From: a bacterium | GTDB lineage: Bacteria > UBA9089 | Length of the DNA: 8,779 bases | Assembly (NCBI GenBank): GCA_003485015.1 | Contig: DNCN01000156.1 | Coordinates: 1-8,779, forward strand | Direction: 5' to 3' | Shown here: positions 1 to 6,227 of the stretch, piece by piece | Numbering within the stretch: position 1 is the stretch's first letter | How the letters are laid out: every line of letters starts with the position of its first letter | The notes under the pieces: generated by a model | What the model saw: only the letters and a program-made list of their open reading frames with translations | Database searches by the model: none | Told to the model about the DNA's origin: nothing | Program-made: the position numbers and the translations under genes

Positions 1-1016
1 GTCAAGGCACCGGTCCTTCCTACCTGAATGATGATCTGTTTAAGCTTAGTGGTTGCCTGTTCAGCTTTAAACTTATAAGCAATGGCCCATCTGGGACTCC
101 TGGCTGTAAACCCAAGCCGTTCCTGCTGGATTAGGGAATTGACCTTGATGACCATACCATCGACCTCGTAGTCTAATTCCCTATGTCTCTCCTCCCAATC
201 CTTGCAGAATTCGATGACCTCTTCAATACTCTCACAGAGTCGATAATGAGGGATGATCTTAAACCCAATCTCCTTCAATCTCTGGAGGGTTTCATCATGA
301 GTCTTAAATATCCCCTTCTGGTGATGGCCTAAGGAATGGATGAAGATATCGAGGGGGCGCTTAGCCACAATCTTTGGATCCAAAAGATGGAGTGAGCCCG
401 CGGCAGCGTTTCTGGGGTTGGCAAATGGCAGTTCATTCTGCAAGATACGCTCCTTGTTGAGCCTTTCAAAGGCATTTATGGGAATATAGACTTCTCCTCG
501 GACTTCGATCTTCTTCAGTGCAGGGTCTTCTACATCAAGCCTCAAGGGAATAGAGTGGATGGTTTTAAGATTAGAGGTGATGTCATCACCTATTTCTCCA
601 TCTCCCCGAGTGGCTCCAAGCACGAGGATCCCATCCTCATAGGCCAGCGAGGCGCTTACACCGTCGATCTTGAGCTCGGCCATATACTGAGGTCTTTCGC
701 CCTTAAGGAACCTCTTAACCCTCGTATCAAACTCTATCAGCTCATCCATCGAGTAAGAGTTGTCCAAGGAGAGCATAGGGATCCGGTGTCTGACTGAAGG
801 GAACTCCTCTAAGGGGACACCGCTCACCCGCTGGGTGGGGGAGTCCGGGGTGACAAACTCTGGATATTTACGCTCAAGCTCCTCTAGTTCATGGAATAAC
901 TGGTCATACTCGTAGTCCGAGATCTCTGGTGCAGCCTCGATGTAATATTTATGGTCATGATATCGGATCTCTTGACGAAGTCTTTCTATTCTGGCCTTAA
1001 TCTCTTCAGTCTTCAC
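1..1016 (-). CDS. ligA: NAD-dependent DNA ligase LigA (N-terminal part, cut by window edge)
   Basis: LigA seals nicks during replication and repair, using NAD+ to adenylate itself and then the 5' phosphate. The window holds 338 codons, covering the Ia domain, the nucleotidyltransferase domain and the start of the OB fold; the rest lies beyond position 1 (the family is about 670 residues). Visible motifs are KIDG with the AMP-accepting lysine at K116, TRGDG near 136-140, RGE with E175, NPRNAAAGS at 200-208, DGMVIK with K291, SPRWAIAYKFKAE with K315, and VGRTGAL at the window edge. The GTG start at 1014-1016 is the only plausible one, because an in-frame TAG lies just upstream. It is served by AGAGGG at 1025-1030. 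Two conserved Arg positions (E. coli R208 and R277) appear to be His here (H210, H278). The gene is transcribed divergently from bshC. Confidence 0.96.
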   Translation of the reverse strand, partial: MKTEEIKARIERLRQEIRYHDHKYYIEAAPEISDYEYDQLFHELEELERKYPEFVTPDSPTQRVSGVPLEEFPSVRHRIPMLSLDNSYSMDELIEFDTRVKRFLKGERPQYMAELKIDGVSASLAYEDGILVLGATRGDGEIGDDITSNLKTIHSIPLRLDVEDPALKKIEVRGEVYIPINAFERLNKERILQNELPFANPRNAAAGSLHLLDPKIVAKRPLDIFIHSLGHHQKGIFKTHDETLQRLKEIGFKIIPHYRLCESIEEVIEFCKDWEERHRELDYEVDGMVIKVNSLIQQERLGFTARSPRWAIAYKFKAEQATTKLKQIIIQVGRTGAL

Positions 1017-1024
1017 CTTCTTTT

Positions 1025-1030
1025 CCCTCT
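1025..1030 (-). promoter_or_regulatory. Ribosome binding site of ligA
   Basis: On the minus strand AGAGGG ends 8 bases before the GTG codon of ligA. Together with the in-frame TAG a few codons upstream, it fixes GTG as the start. Confidence 0.7.
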
Positions 1031-1040
1031 AAATGTTTAA

Positions 1041-1070
1041 TCTATAACAACATTAGCCCTATTATGTCAA
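1041..1070 (-). promoter_or_regulatory. Sigma70-type promoter of ligA
   Basis: On the minus strand there is a perfect TTGACA -35 box (1065-1070). It is followed after 17 bases by TTATAG, or after 18 bases by TATAGA (1041-1047), as the -10 box. Transcription would begin near 1035 and give a leader of about 20 nt that contains the ligA ribosome binding site. The assignment is from consensus match and position only. Confidence 0.65.
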
Positions 1071-1123
1071 GAAAAAAACAAGAGAATTTCCCCAAAGGGT
1101 TGGCTATGATGGGTGTTGAAATA

Positions 1124-1195
1124 GGTGATCCCTATACAGCTAGTCATCAATATCAGTGGTAACTGTTTGCACCATCATAATTATAGGGATGGACC
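1124..1195. repeat. Inverted repeat bounding a 72-bp intergenic segment
   Basis: ATCCCTATA at 1128-1136 is the exact reverse complement of TATAGGGAT at 1182-1190. Beyond a one-base versus two-base internal bulge, GGT (1124-1126) pairs with ACC (1193-1195), giving 12 pairs. The 45-nt interior can form smaller hairpins, for example CAGT/ACTG at 1155-1166 or TGGT/ACCA at 1157-1174. It lies upstream of both divergent promoters, so it is not part of the leader of either predicted transcript. It could be a paired operator, a short mobile-element remnant or a small structured RNA. No T-tract follows on the plus strand, so it is not a typical terminator. Confidence 0.45.
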
Positions 1196-1279
1196 TTTCT
1201 GCAGGGGTTCAAAATTAAAGAGATCATTGCCGAACCAAGATTTCAGATGTAGCAATTAAACTTTCTTTTAAACTTTTCC

Positions 1280-1309
1280 TTGAAAAACTAACCCATAATG
1301 GTGTAAAAT
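1280..1309 (+). promoter_or_regulatory. Sigma70-type promoter of the bsh operon
   Basis: TTGAAA at 1280-1285 and TAAAAT at 1304-1309 are separated by 18 bases. Each box is one base off consensus, and TG directly precedes the -10 box. Transcription would start near 1316, leaving a leader of about 50 nt before the bshC ATG. This is the only good rightward promoter candidate before bshC, and it probably drives bshC through ispE. Confidence 0.6.
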
Positions 1310-1367
1310 AATAGAATGTTCCATCTGTGGTCTCTAAGAACAATTTTATTCATCTTTTGTCCCTTGG

Positions 1368-3005
1368 ATGGTGGAGGCCGTGCTTAATCCGTTTGCCTCT
1401 ATTGATAGAGGGAGGTTTGATTCTAAGAATAGACTCTTTAATGATTACCTTATCACTCCTTCCTCTTTAAAGGTATACTTCCGGTATCTTCCCGACCAGA
1501 TTGAGAAGGTAATGGGTGAGCTTCCGCCTACTAAGTTAGAGATACCCGGGCTAATGGCATATAATAAGAGGCTTGGCGCGCCAGATCCAGTGTTAAGAAA
1601 CATAGAACTACTCTCCAAGAAGGATTGTTTAGTGATTATGAGTGGTCAGCAGCCAGGCCTTCTTCTTGGTCCACTCTTCACCATTTACAAGGCCATCCAG
1701 ACAATCAAGTTAGCCTGCCAGTTTTCATCTATCTATAAGGTCAATTTTATCCCCGTGTTCTGGAGTAATTCAGAGGACCATGACTGGGATGAGGTCAATC
1801 ACGTTTATCTTATGGGAGGAGAGGATGGGGTTAAAGAGATTGGGATCGCTCTAAAGGGCAATCTTCAGGACTTATCTTTAGGGAGGATTCCTCTAAAGGA
1901 AGTTGGGGTAGACGAGTTTTTAAGCAGACTAGAAGACCTCTTCCCCAAGACCGACTTTAAGAATGACTGTCTGAGGCTTATCGATGATACTAGAGCAGAT
2001 AAGGAGTCCTTTTCAGAGTGGTTCTCTGCTCTTCTTCTGCACCTTTTGGGCAATTATGGATTGGTACTCTTCGATCCTATTAAATGCCAGATTAATGAAC
2101 TGAGTGAGTCCATCTTTAGGAGGGAGATCGAGGACCCTCTGGCGACCAATAGATTGCTTACCGAAGCAAGTGATCTCCTCATCAAAGATGGGTATAAAGC
2201 CCAGATCCACAAAAAGGCCTCACGCTGCAACTTCTTCTTGGAGGAAGAAGGCTTACGGAATGCTTTGAGTTTCGAAGGAAGTCTCTTTAAAACCCTAAAG
2301 AGAGATTATTCTCAGGATGAACTCTTTAAGATATTAAAGGAAGAGCCAGACCGATTTACCTTAGATGTAGCTCTTCACCCTATTCTAGCTAGCCTTCTCT
2401 TTCCGGTGGCAGTCCGCATAGCTGGACCATCCGAAGCCTCTTATTACGCCCAGCTAAAAGGGATCTATGCGAAATACAACTTAGTAATGCCAGTGGTTAT
2501 ACCCAGGGTTTCATTGGGCCTTATGGAAGCGAAGATCGCCCATATTCTTACTGGATACTCCATTCAACCGTGGGAGTTGAAAGAGGAGATAGAGGCTATT
2601 GCTGGCCGGTTGATACGAGAGGATGAGAAGTTAAGGATAGGAGAGAAATTCTTTCAAGCCAAGGAGGGAGTAAAGGGGATAATTGATTCTTTAAAGACTG
2701 AGGTAGAAGAATTTTCTTTAGAGGGAACCTTTAATAAGGTCAAAGGGAGGGTTTTCCATGAGCTTAATTGGCTTGAGGGTAAGGCTACCAAGGAGGCCAA
2801 AAAGAGAGAGACAGTCTTGATGGCCCGTCTGAAGAGGGCAAAGGAAACCCTCTTTCCTAAGGATCTTCCTCAAGAGAGGGTATTTAACATTTTCTCCTTC
2901 TTAGTTAAGTACAGTATCAATTTCATCGATTGGCTTTATAAGGCATTTCCTCTGGACCATACTAAATACCACTATTTCTCTATTGAGGTACGTGATGAAT
3001 CTTGA
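1368..3005 (+). CDS. bshC: BshC, bacillithiol synthase (cysteine-adding enzyme)
   Basis: BshC catalyses the last step of bacillithiol synthesis, joining L-cysteine to glucosaminyl-malate in the cytoplasm. The 545 residues match the usual family length of about 540. Family blocks are visible in order: SGQQPGLLLGPLFTIYKA from S92, PVFWSNSEDHDWDEVNHVY around 130-147 with the EDHD core at 136-139, GPSEASYYAQLK from G353, and MPVVIPRVS near 375. The C-terminal stretch from about 400 to 500 is rich in Lys and Glu, as expected for the BshC coiled-coil region. ATG at 1368 is the first possible start after an in-frame TAA at 1335. It has no convincing ribosome binding site, and no better in-frame start follows. 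The 3' end overlaps bshB1 by 11 bp. It is the first gene of the rightward operon. Confidence 0.93.
   Translation: MVEAVLNPFASIDRGRFDSKNRLFNDYLITPSSLKVYFRYLPDQIEKVMGELPPTKLEIPGLMAYNKRLGAPDPVLRNIELLSKKDCLVIMSGQQPGLLLGPLFTIYKAIQTIKLACQFSSIYKVNFIPVFWSNSEDHDWDEVNHVYLMGGEDGVKEIGIALKGNLQDLSLGRIPLKEVGVDEFLSRLEDLFPKTDFKNDCLRLIDDTRADKESFSEWFSALLLHLLGNYGLVLFDPIKCQINELSESIFRREIEDPLATNRLLTEASDLLIKDGYKAQIHKKASRCNFFLEEEGLRNALSFEGSLFKTLKRDYSQDELFKILKEEPDRFTLDVALHPILASLLFPVAVRIAGPSEASYYAQLKGIYAKYNLVMPVVIPRVSLGLMEAKIAHILTGYSIQPWELKEEIEAIAGRLIREDEKLRIGEKFFQAKEGVKGIIDSLKTEVEEFSLEGTFNKVKGRVFHELNWLEGKATKEAKKRETVLMARLKRAKETLFPKDLPQERVFNIFSFLVKYSINFIDWLYKAFPLDHTKYHYFSIEVRDES
2984..2989 (+). promoter_or_regulatory. 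Ribosome binding site that decides the bshB1 start
   Basis: TGAGGT lies inside the last codons of bshC and ends 5 bases before ATG at 2995. It favours that ATG over the in-frame TTG at 2983, which overlaps this ribosome binding site. Confidence 0.6.
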
Positions 3006-3747
3006 TGTTTTAGCCTTTGGTGCCCATCCGGATGATACAGAACTCTGTGTAGGTGGGACGCTCATTAAATTGAAATCCCTGGGCTATAGGACAGGGATAG
3101 TTGATCTTACCCAAGGCGAGATGGGGTCAAGAGGGGATTCACCAACAAGATTGAGGGAAGCAGCTAAGGCGGCGGAAATCCTAGGGGTAGATCTCCGCCA
3201 AACCCTTGATTTGGGCGATGGACATCTTGATGAGGATCTATTTAAGAAGAGACCTCCCATCACCACGCTTATTCGCCAATTTAAACCTACCTTGATTCTA
3301 GCACCCTCCAAGGAAGATCGACATCCTGACCATGCCGCTGCTGGAAGACTCGTAGAGAGAGCATGTTTCGATGCCCGGCTTACCAAACTCGATTTGGGGT
3401 ATCCCATCCATGCCCCCAAGGCTACTCTTTATTATCTCCTTCATGATTATGTAGAGCCCACCCTAGTTGTAGATATCAGTGATGTTTTTACCCAGAAGAT
3501 GGAGGCCATTAAGGCCTATGAGTCTCAATTTTGTGTGCCAGTTAAGGATAATGAACATCCACCTATAGGCATCTCAGACTATATCTTTCATGTCGAATCA
3601 CGTTCCCGATTTTATGGTTCATTGATCAACGTTGAACATGGTGAAGCCTTCTATTTAAGGGTTCCTCTTCGGATTAAGGATCTAGTGGCCCTTTTTGAAG
3701 GAGAGAAGAGCTTGGGCTGTTGCTCTTCAGGGAGTGAGGCATTTTGA
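2995..3747 (+). CDS. bshB1: BshB1, GlcNAc-malate deacetylase (PIG-L/LmbE family)
   Basis: This zinc metalloenzyme removes the acetyl group from GlcNAc-malate to give GlcN-malate, the second step of bacillithiol synthesis. The protein has 250 residues (B. subtilis BshB1 has about 235). The PIG-L signature AHPDD lies at residues 10-14, with H11 and D14 as likely zinc ligands and D13 as catalytic base. It is followed by GEMGSRG near 40-46 and the RHPDH block at 109-113 with H113 as third ligand. The C-terminal block around RSRFYGS and GEAFYLR is typical of the BshB1 subgroup. The last residues (GCCSSGSEAF) look like a short non-conserved tail. Its stop codon overlaps the bshA start in the sequence TTGA. 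Assignment as BshB1 rather than another PIG-L enzyme rests on the flanking bshC and bshA. Confidence 0.93.
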   Translation: MNLDVLAFGAHPDDTELCVGGTLIKLKSLGYRTGIVDLTQGEMGSRGDSPTRLREAAKAAEILGVDLRQTLDLGDGHLDEDLFKKRPPITTLIRQFKPTLILAPSKEDRHPDHAAAGRLVERACFDARLTKLDLGYPIHAPKATLYYLLHDYVEPTLVVDISDVFTQKMEAIKAYESQFCVPVKDNEHPPIGISDYIFHVESRSRFYGSLINVEHGEAFYLRVPLRIKDLVALFEGEKSLGCCSSGSEAF

Positions 3748-4868
3748 GAATTGGCATTGTCTGCTATCCCACTTATGGAGGTAGTGGGGTGGTGGCCACC
3801 GAACTGGCTATAGAACTTGCTAAACGCCACCACGATGTTCATCTTATTTGCCATCATCGACCAGTCAGATTAGACAGAAGCTATTCTGAGCTTACCTTCC
3901 ATGGGGTGGATGTTACTCCTTATTCACTCTTTGCCTATCCATTTTATACCCTCTCCCTTGCCTCCAAGATACACCAGGTAGCAGAAGACCACAATCTAGA
4001 GATCCTTCATGTCCACTATGCTATCCCTCATACACCTGCAGCCTTTTTGGCCAGGTCTATGGCAAGGAAGCGTAATTTCAAGATTATCACCACCCTCCAC
4101 GGGACAGACATTCATTTAGTGGGTCTTGATCCAAGTTATAGAGAGGTTACTAGATTCAGCCTCAGGGCAAGTGATGGGATTACGGCAGTCTCTTCTTATC
4201 TTATGGTCCTTACCGAAAGGGAGTTTGGATTGGAGGGGAGTAAAAGACGGGTGATTTATAATTTTGTTGATCCATTCCGATTTATCAGAGAGAACCAAGA
4301 GGATTTAAGGAGGCTCTATTCTCCCAATGATGAAAAGGTTATTCTCCATATCTCAAATTTTCGCGAGATAAAAAGAATTCCCGATCTGATTAACGTCTTC
4401 TACAGAATCTCTTTGAATATCCCTAGCCATCTGATCCTGATTGGTTGTGGTCCTGAAACGACCCGCGTGGAGGATATAGCTAAAGACCTGGGAGTTTCCT
4501 CTAAGATCAGTCTTTTAGGAGAGGTCAGCGATGTTGTCCCTTTTTTGGCCATAAGTGACCTCTTCCTTCTATCTTCCCAAATGGAGTCCTTTGGTTTGGC
4601 TGCCTTAGAGGCTATGAGCTGTGGTGTGCCCGTGGTGGCCACCAGAGTAGGAGGATTACCCGAGGTAATAGAGGATGGGATATCCGGGTATCTCGTCGAT
4701 CCTGGGGATATAAAGGAGATGGCTAACTGCTCACTTCAGATATTACAGGATGAAGACAGGTGGCAGAGTATGGCTAGCGCAGGCCGGCGGATCGCCTGCG
4801 AGAGATTTTTACTTAAAGAGATAATCTCGCAATATGAAGAGTTTTATGAAGAAATACTTAAAGATTGA
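3744..4868 (+). CDS. bshA: BshA, GlcNAc:malate glycosyltransferase (GT4 family)
   Basis: BshA starts bacillithiol synthesis by transferring N-acetylglucosamine from UDP-GlcNAc to L-malate. The 374-residue product has the two Rossmann domains of GT-B GT4 enzymes. At the N-terminus is MRIGIVCYPTYGGSGVVATEL, with the glycine loop at 12-15. HVHYAIPH follows near 90, then HGTDIH from H119, AVSSYL near 150, YNFVD near 172, HISNFREIKR near 200, and the EX7E motif ESFGLAALE at 281-289, which binds the nucleotide sugar. The GGSG loop, the HYAIPH and HGTDIH blocks and NFREIKR are hallmarks of BshA. The start is TTG at 3744, which forms TTGA with the bshB1 stop. GAGG at 3736-3739 is the likely ribosome binding site, so translation is probably coupled. 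No ATG gives a complete first strand. Confidence 0.93.
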   Translation: MRIGIVCYPTYGGSGVVATELAIELAKRHHDVHLICHHRPVRLDRSYSELTFHGVDVTPYSLFAYPFYTLSLASKIHQVAEDHNLEILHVHYAIPHTPAAFLARSMARKRNFKIITTLHGTDIHLVGLDPSYREVTRFSLRASDGITAVSSYLMVLTEREFGLEGSKRRVIYNFVDPFRFIRENQEDLRRLYSPNDEKVILHISNFREIKRIPDLINVFYRISLNIPSHLILIGCGPETTRVEDIAKDLGVSSKISLLGEVSDVVPFLAISDLFLLSSQMESFGLAALEAMSCGVPVVATRVGGLPEVIEDGISGYLVDPGDIKEMANCSLQILQDEDRWQSMASAGRRIACERFLLKEIISQYEEFYEEILKD

Positions 4869-5766
4869 CACCCCAGCCAAGGTGAACCTATTTTTAAACG
4901 TAGTGGGCAAAAGGCCAGATGGTTATCATGAGATAGAGACAATCTTTCACGCCATCACTCTCTTTGATACCATCTTCCTTTCGAAATCCCAGAAGAAGGG
5001 GATTCAAATAGAATGTAACGAACCCTCCCTACCTACAGATGAAGGCAATCTAGCCCATCAGGCGGCTAAGGCACTTTCTGATTATGCCCGGGTAGTTCCA
5101 GCTGTAATGATCAAGATTCATAAGAGAATACCTATAGGAAGTGGATTGGGGGGTGGAAGCTCTGATGCAGCCGCTACCCTGATTGGCCTGGCTAGACTTT
5201 GGAATCTTGGTTTGGGTAGGGATGAACTTTATGGGATTGCGAGAGGATTGGGAGCTGATGTCCCCTTTTTTATCCTTGGAGGGACTGCTTTAGGGAGGGG
5301 CATAGGGGACAGGCTTACTCCCATCGAAACCCCAGAGATCCATCTGGTATTGATTGTTCCTAAATTCTCTATCTCTACCCGTGAGGTTTATAAAAGGCTA
5401 AAATTTAGATTGACAAAAGAGGTTTTAGATATTAGTATAATTTCTGATTGTGTCAAAAAAGGTGATTTATCAAAATTGAGCAGACATCTCTATAATGTCT
5501 TAGAAGAAGTGAGTTTGAGAGATTATCCTTATCTTCAAAAGCTGAAGGAACGATTGAACTTCGCAGGTGCTCTGAGTTCTTTAATGAGTGGGAGTGGACC
5601 GGCTATATTTGGATTGGCTCCATCTCGAGAAGAGGCGTATAAGATTAAGGATCGGCTGAAAGATATTGGTGAACTAGTTTGCGTGGTTAGCTCATTTAAT
5701 AGTCAAGTAGGAGTTGAAGATTTTGAACCCCCACTTTTTCCTCTTTCTTCAAGGAGAGGGGATTAG
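4846..5766 (+). CDS. ispE: IspE, 4-diphosphocytidyl-2-C-methyl-D-erythritol kinase
   Basis: IspE is a GHMP kinase that phosphorylates CDP-methylerythritol in the MEP isoprenoid pathway. Visible motifs are PAKVNLFLNVVGKRPDGYHE with K12, the ATP loop PIGSGLGGGSSDAAATL at 96-111, GADVPFFILGG with catalytic D138, and the motif-3 loop MSGSGPAIFG from residue 247. I chose ATG at 4846, giving 306 residues, because the N-terminus then matches the family. ATG at 4834 would add four residues. The gene overlaps bshA by 23 bp. The C-terminus runs past the usual end (about 290 residues) with EPPLFPLSSRRGD, encoded by a palindromic repeat at 5728-5770, so those residues are probably acquired rather than functional. 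A promoter-like sequence inside the gene (TTGACA at 5410, TATAAT at 5436, 20-base gap) is weak. Confidence 0.95.
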   Translation: MKKYLKIDTPAKVNLFLNVVGKRPDGYHEIETIFHAITLFDTIFLSKSQKKGIQIECNEPSLPTDEGNLAHQAAKALSDYARVVPAVMIKIHKRIPIGSGLGGGSSDAAATLIGLARLWNLGLGRDELYGIARGLGADVPFFILGGTALGRGIGDRLTPIETPEIHLVLIVPKFSISTREVYKRLKFRLTKEVLDISIISDCVKKGDLSKLSRHLYNVLEEVSLRDYPYLQKLKERLNFAGALSSLMSGSGPAIFGLAPSREEAYKIKDRLKDIGELVCVVSSFNSQVGVEDFEPPLFPLSSRRGD

Positions 5767-5770
5767 GGGG
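5728..5770. repeat. REP-like palindromic repeat at the 3' end of ispE
   Basis: CCCCC at 5728-5732 and GGGGG at 5766-5770 bracket an inner stem CCTCT/AGAGG (5740-5744 with 5755-5759). The inner stem continues by G-T pairs into a short loop containing CTTCAAG. The shape, a C/T-rich left arm and a purine right arm with GATTAGGGGG, resembles the dispersed intergenic palindromes common in many Gram-negative genomes. The repeat includes the ispE stop codon and 12 to 13 of its last codons. It may also act as an mRNA 3'-stabilising or attenuating hairpin between ispE and spoVG. No second copy was seen in this window, so calling it a repeat family member is inference. Confidence 0.5.
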
Positions 5771-5796
5771 AAACTCCTATATAAAGATTAAAGGAA

Positions 5797-5802
5797 GGGA
5801 GG
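5797..5802 (+). promoter_or_regulatory. Ribosome binding site of spoVG
   Basis: GGGAGG lies 4 bases before the spoVG ATG. A second purine run, AAGGAAGG at 5791-5798, sits 8 bases away and may be the one used. This is the richest ribosome binding region in the window, consistent with high expression of a small nucleic-acid-binding protein. Confidence 0.65.
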
Positions 5803-5806
5803 AAGG

Positions 5807-6118
5807 ATGGAGATTACAGACATCCAGGTTAAGCCTGTAGAGGGAAATCAGAAACTAAAGGCGTGGGCTTCGATCACCCTCGATAATGCTTTTGTTGTCC
5901 ACAATCTGAAGGTGATCAACGGCCAGAATGGTATGTTTGTGGCTATGCCAAGCCGCCTCACGAAATCTGGCGAGTTTAAGGATGTAGCCCACCCGATAAC
6001 TCCGGAGTTTAGAAGGATTCTTGAAGAGAAGGTAATCTCTGCCTATTACAAGGTTTCTAGTGGCTCACAAGACATTGGGGCTACTGGAGGGCTTCTTATG
6101 GAAGATATAGAAGAGTAG
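5807..6118 (+). CDS. spoVG: SpoVG family RNA/DNA-binding regulator
   Basis: SpoVG proteins are small site-specific nucleic-acid-binding regulators. The name comes from stage V sporulation in Bacillus, but homologues are common in non-sporulating bacteria such as spirochaetes and staphylococci, so this gene is not evidence of sporulation. The 103-residue product matches the family along its length: MEITDIQVKPVEG at the start, the core ASITLDNAFVVHNLKVINGQ around 21-40, FVAMPSR at 44-50, and GEFKDVAHPITPEFRRILE at 55-73. The tail after residue 84 (KVSSGSQDIGATGGLLMEDIEE) is variable, as in the family. The gene starts 40 bp after ispE, directly behind the palindromic repeat, and is followed by a possible short terminator and tRNA-Gln. 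Confidence 0.95.
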   Translation: MEITDIQVKPVEGNQKLKAWASITLDNAFVVHNLKVINGQNGMFVAMPSRLTKSGEFKDVAHPITPEFRRILEEKVISAYYKVSSGSQDIGATGGLLMEDIEE

Positions 6119-6129
6119 AACGTAAGACC

Positions 6130-6150
6130 CTTGCTTCAAGTTGTTTTTTT
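6130..6150 (+). terminator. Possible short intrinsic terminator after spoVG
   Basis: CTTG at 6130-6133 and CAAG at 6137-6140 form a 4-bp stem with a 3-nt loop. TTG and then seven T residues follow, up to 6150. The stem is too short for a strong terminator, and the T-run lies directly before the tRNA gene. It may instead allow partial read-through into the tRNA. Confidence 0.3.
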
Positions 6151-6155
6151 GAGGA

Positions 6156-6227
6156 TGGGGTGTCGTCAAGTGGTTAAGACACGGGACTTTGGATCCTGGA
6201 TCGGGGGTTCGAATCCTCCCACCCCAG
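6156..6227 (+). tRNA. tRNA-Gln (anticodon UUG)
   Basis: The 72-nt gene folds as a full cloverleaf. The acceptor stem TGGGGTG/CACCCCA has 7 pairs, the D stem is GTC/GAC, and the anticodon stem CGGGA/TCCTG includes one G-T pair. The 7-base loop CTTTGGA carries anticodon TTG. The variable loop has 4 bases (GATC), and the T arm is GGGGG-TTCGAAT-CCTCC. The discriminator base is G, followed by CAA, so CCA is not encoded and must be added enzymatically. No promoter was seen between spoVG and the gene, so it may be cut from a longer transcript. G at position 37 is less usual than A for this isoacceptor. Confidence 0.95.

Larger units (their letters stand above)
1031..1367. other. Divergent intergenic region between ligA and bshC
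   Basis: No ORF or RNA gene could be supported here. The region carries the ligA promoter at its left end, an inverted-repeat-bounded segment in the middle (1124-1195), and the bshC promoter at its right end (1280-1309). About 110 bases between the ligA -35 box and position 1180 belong to neither promoter, which leaves room for a regulator binding site or a small transcript. Confidence 0.6.

Noticed and set aside
555..797. Plus-strand open frame of 80 codons within ligA
   Set aside because: It lies fully antisense to conserved LigA motifs (KIDG, TRGDG), resembles no known protein and has no ribosome binding site.
2983..2994. TTG start for bshB1 four codons upstream
   Set aside because: It overlaps the purine-rich site that serves ATG 2995, and the added residues are not part of the family's first strand.
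3084..3419. Minus-strand open frame of 111 codons inside bshB1
   Set aside because: It is a shadow of a well-conserved deacetylase gene. Its Ser/Arg-rich composition is typical of antisense frames.
5807..6118. spoVG as evidence of endospore formation
   Set aside because: SpoVG homologues occur widely in non-sporulating bacteria, and no other sporulation gene is present here.
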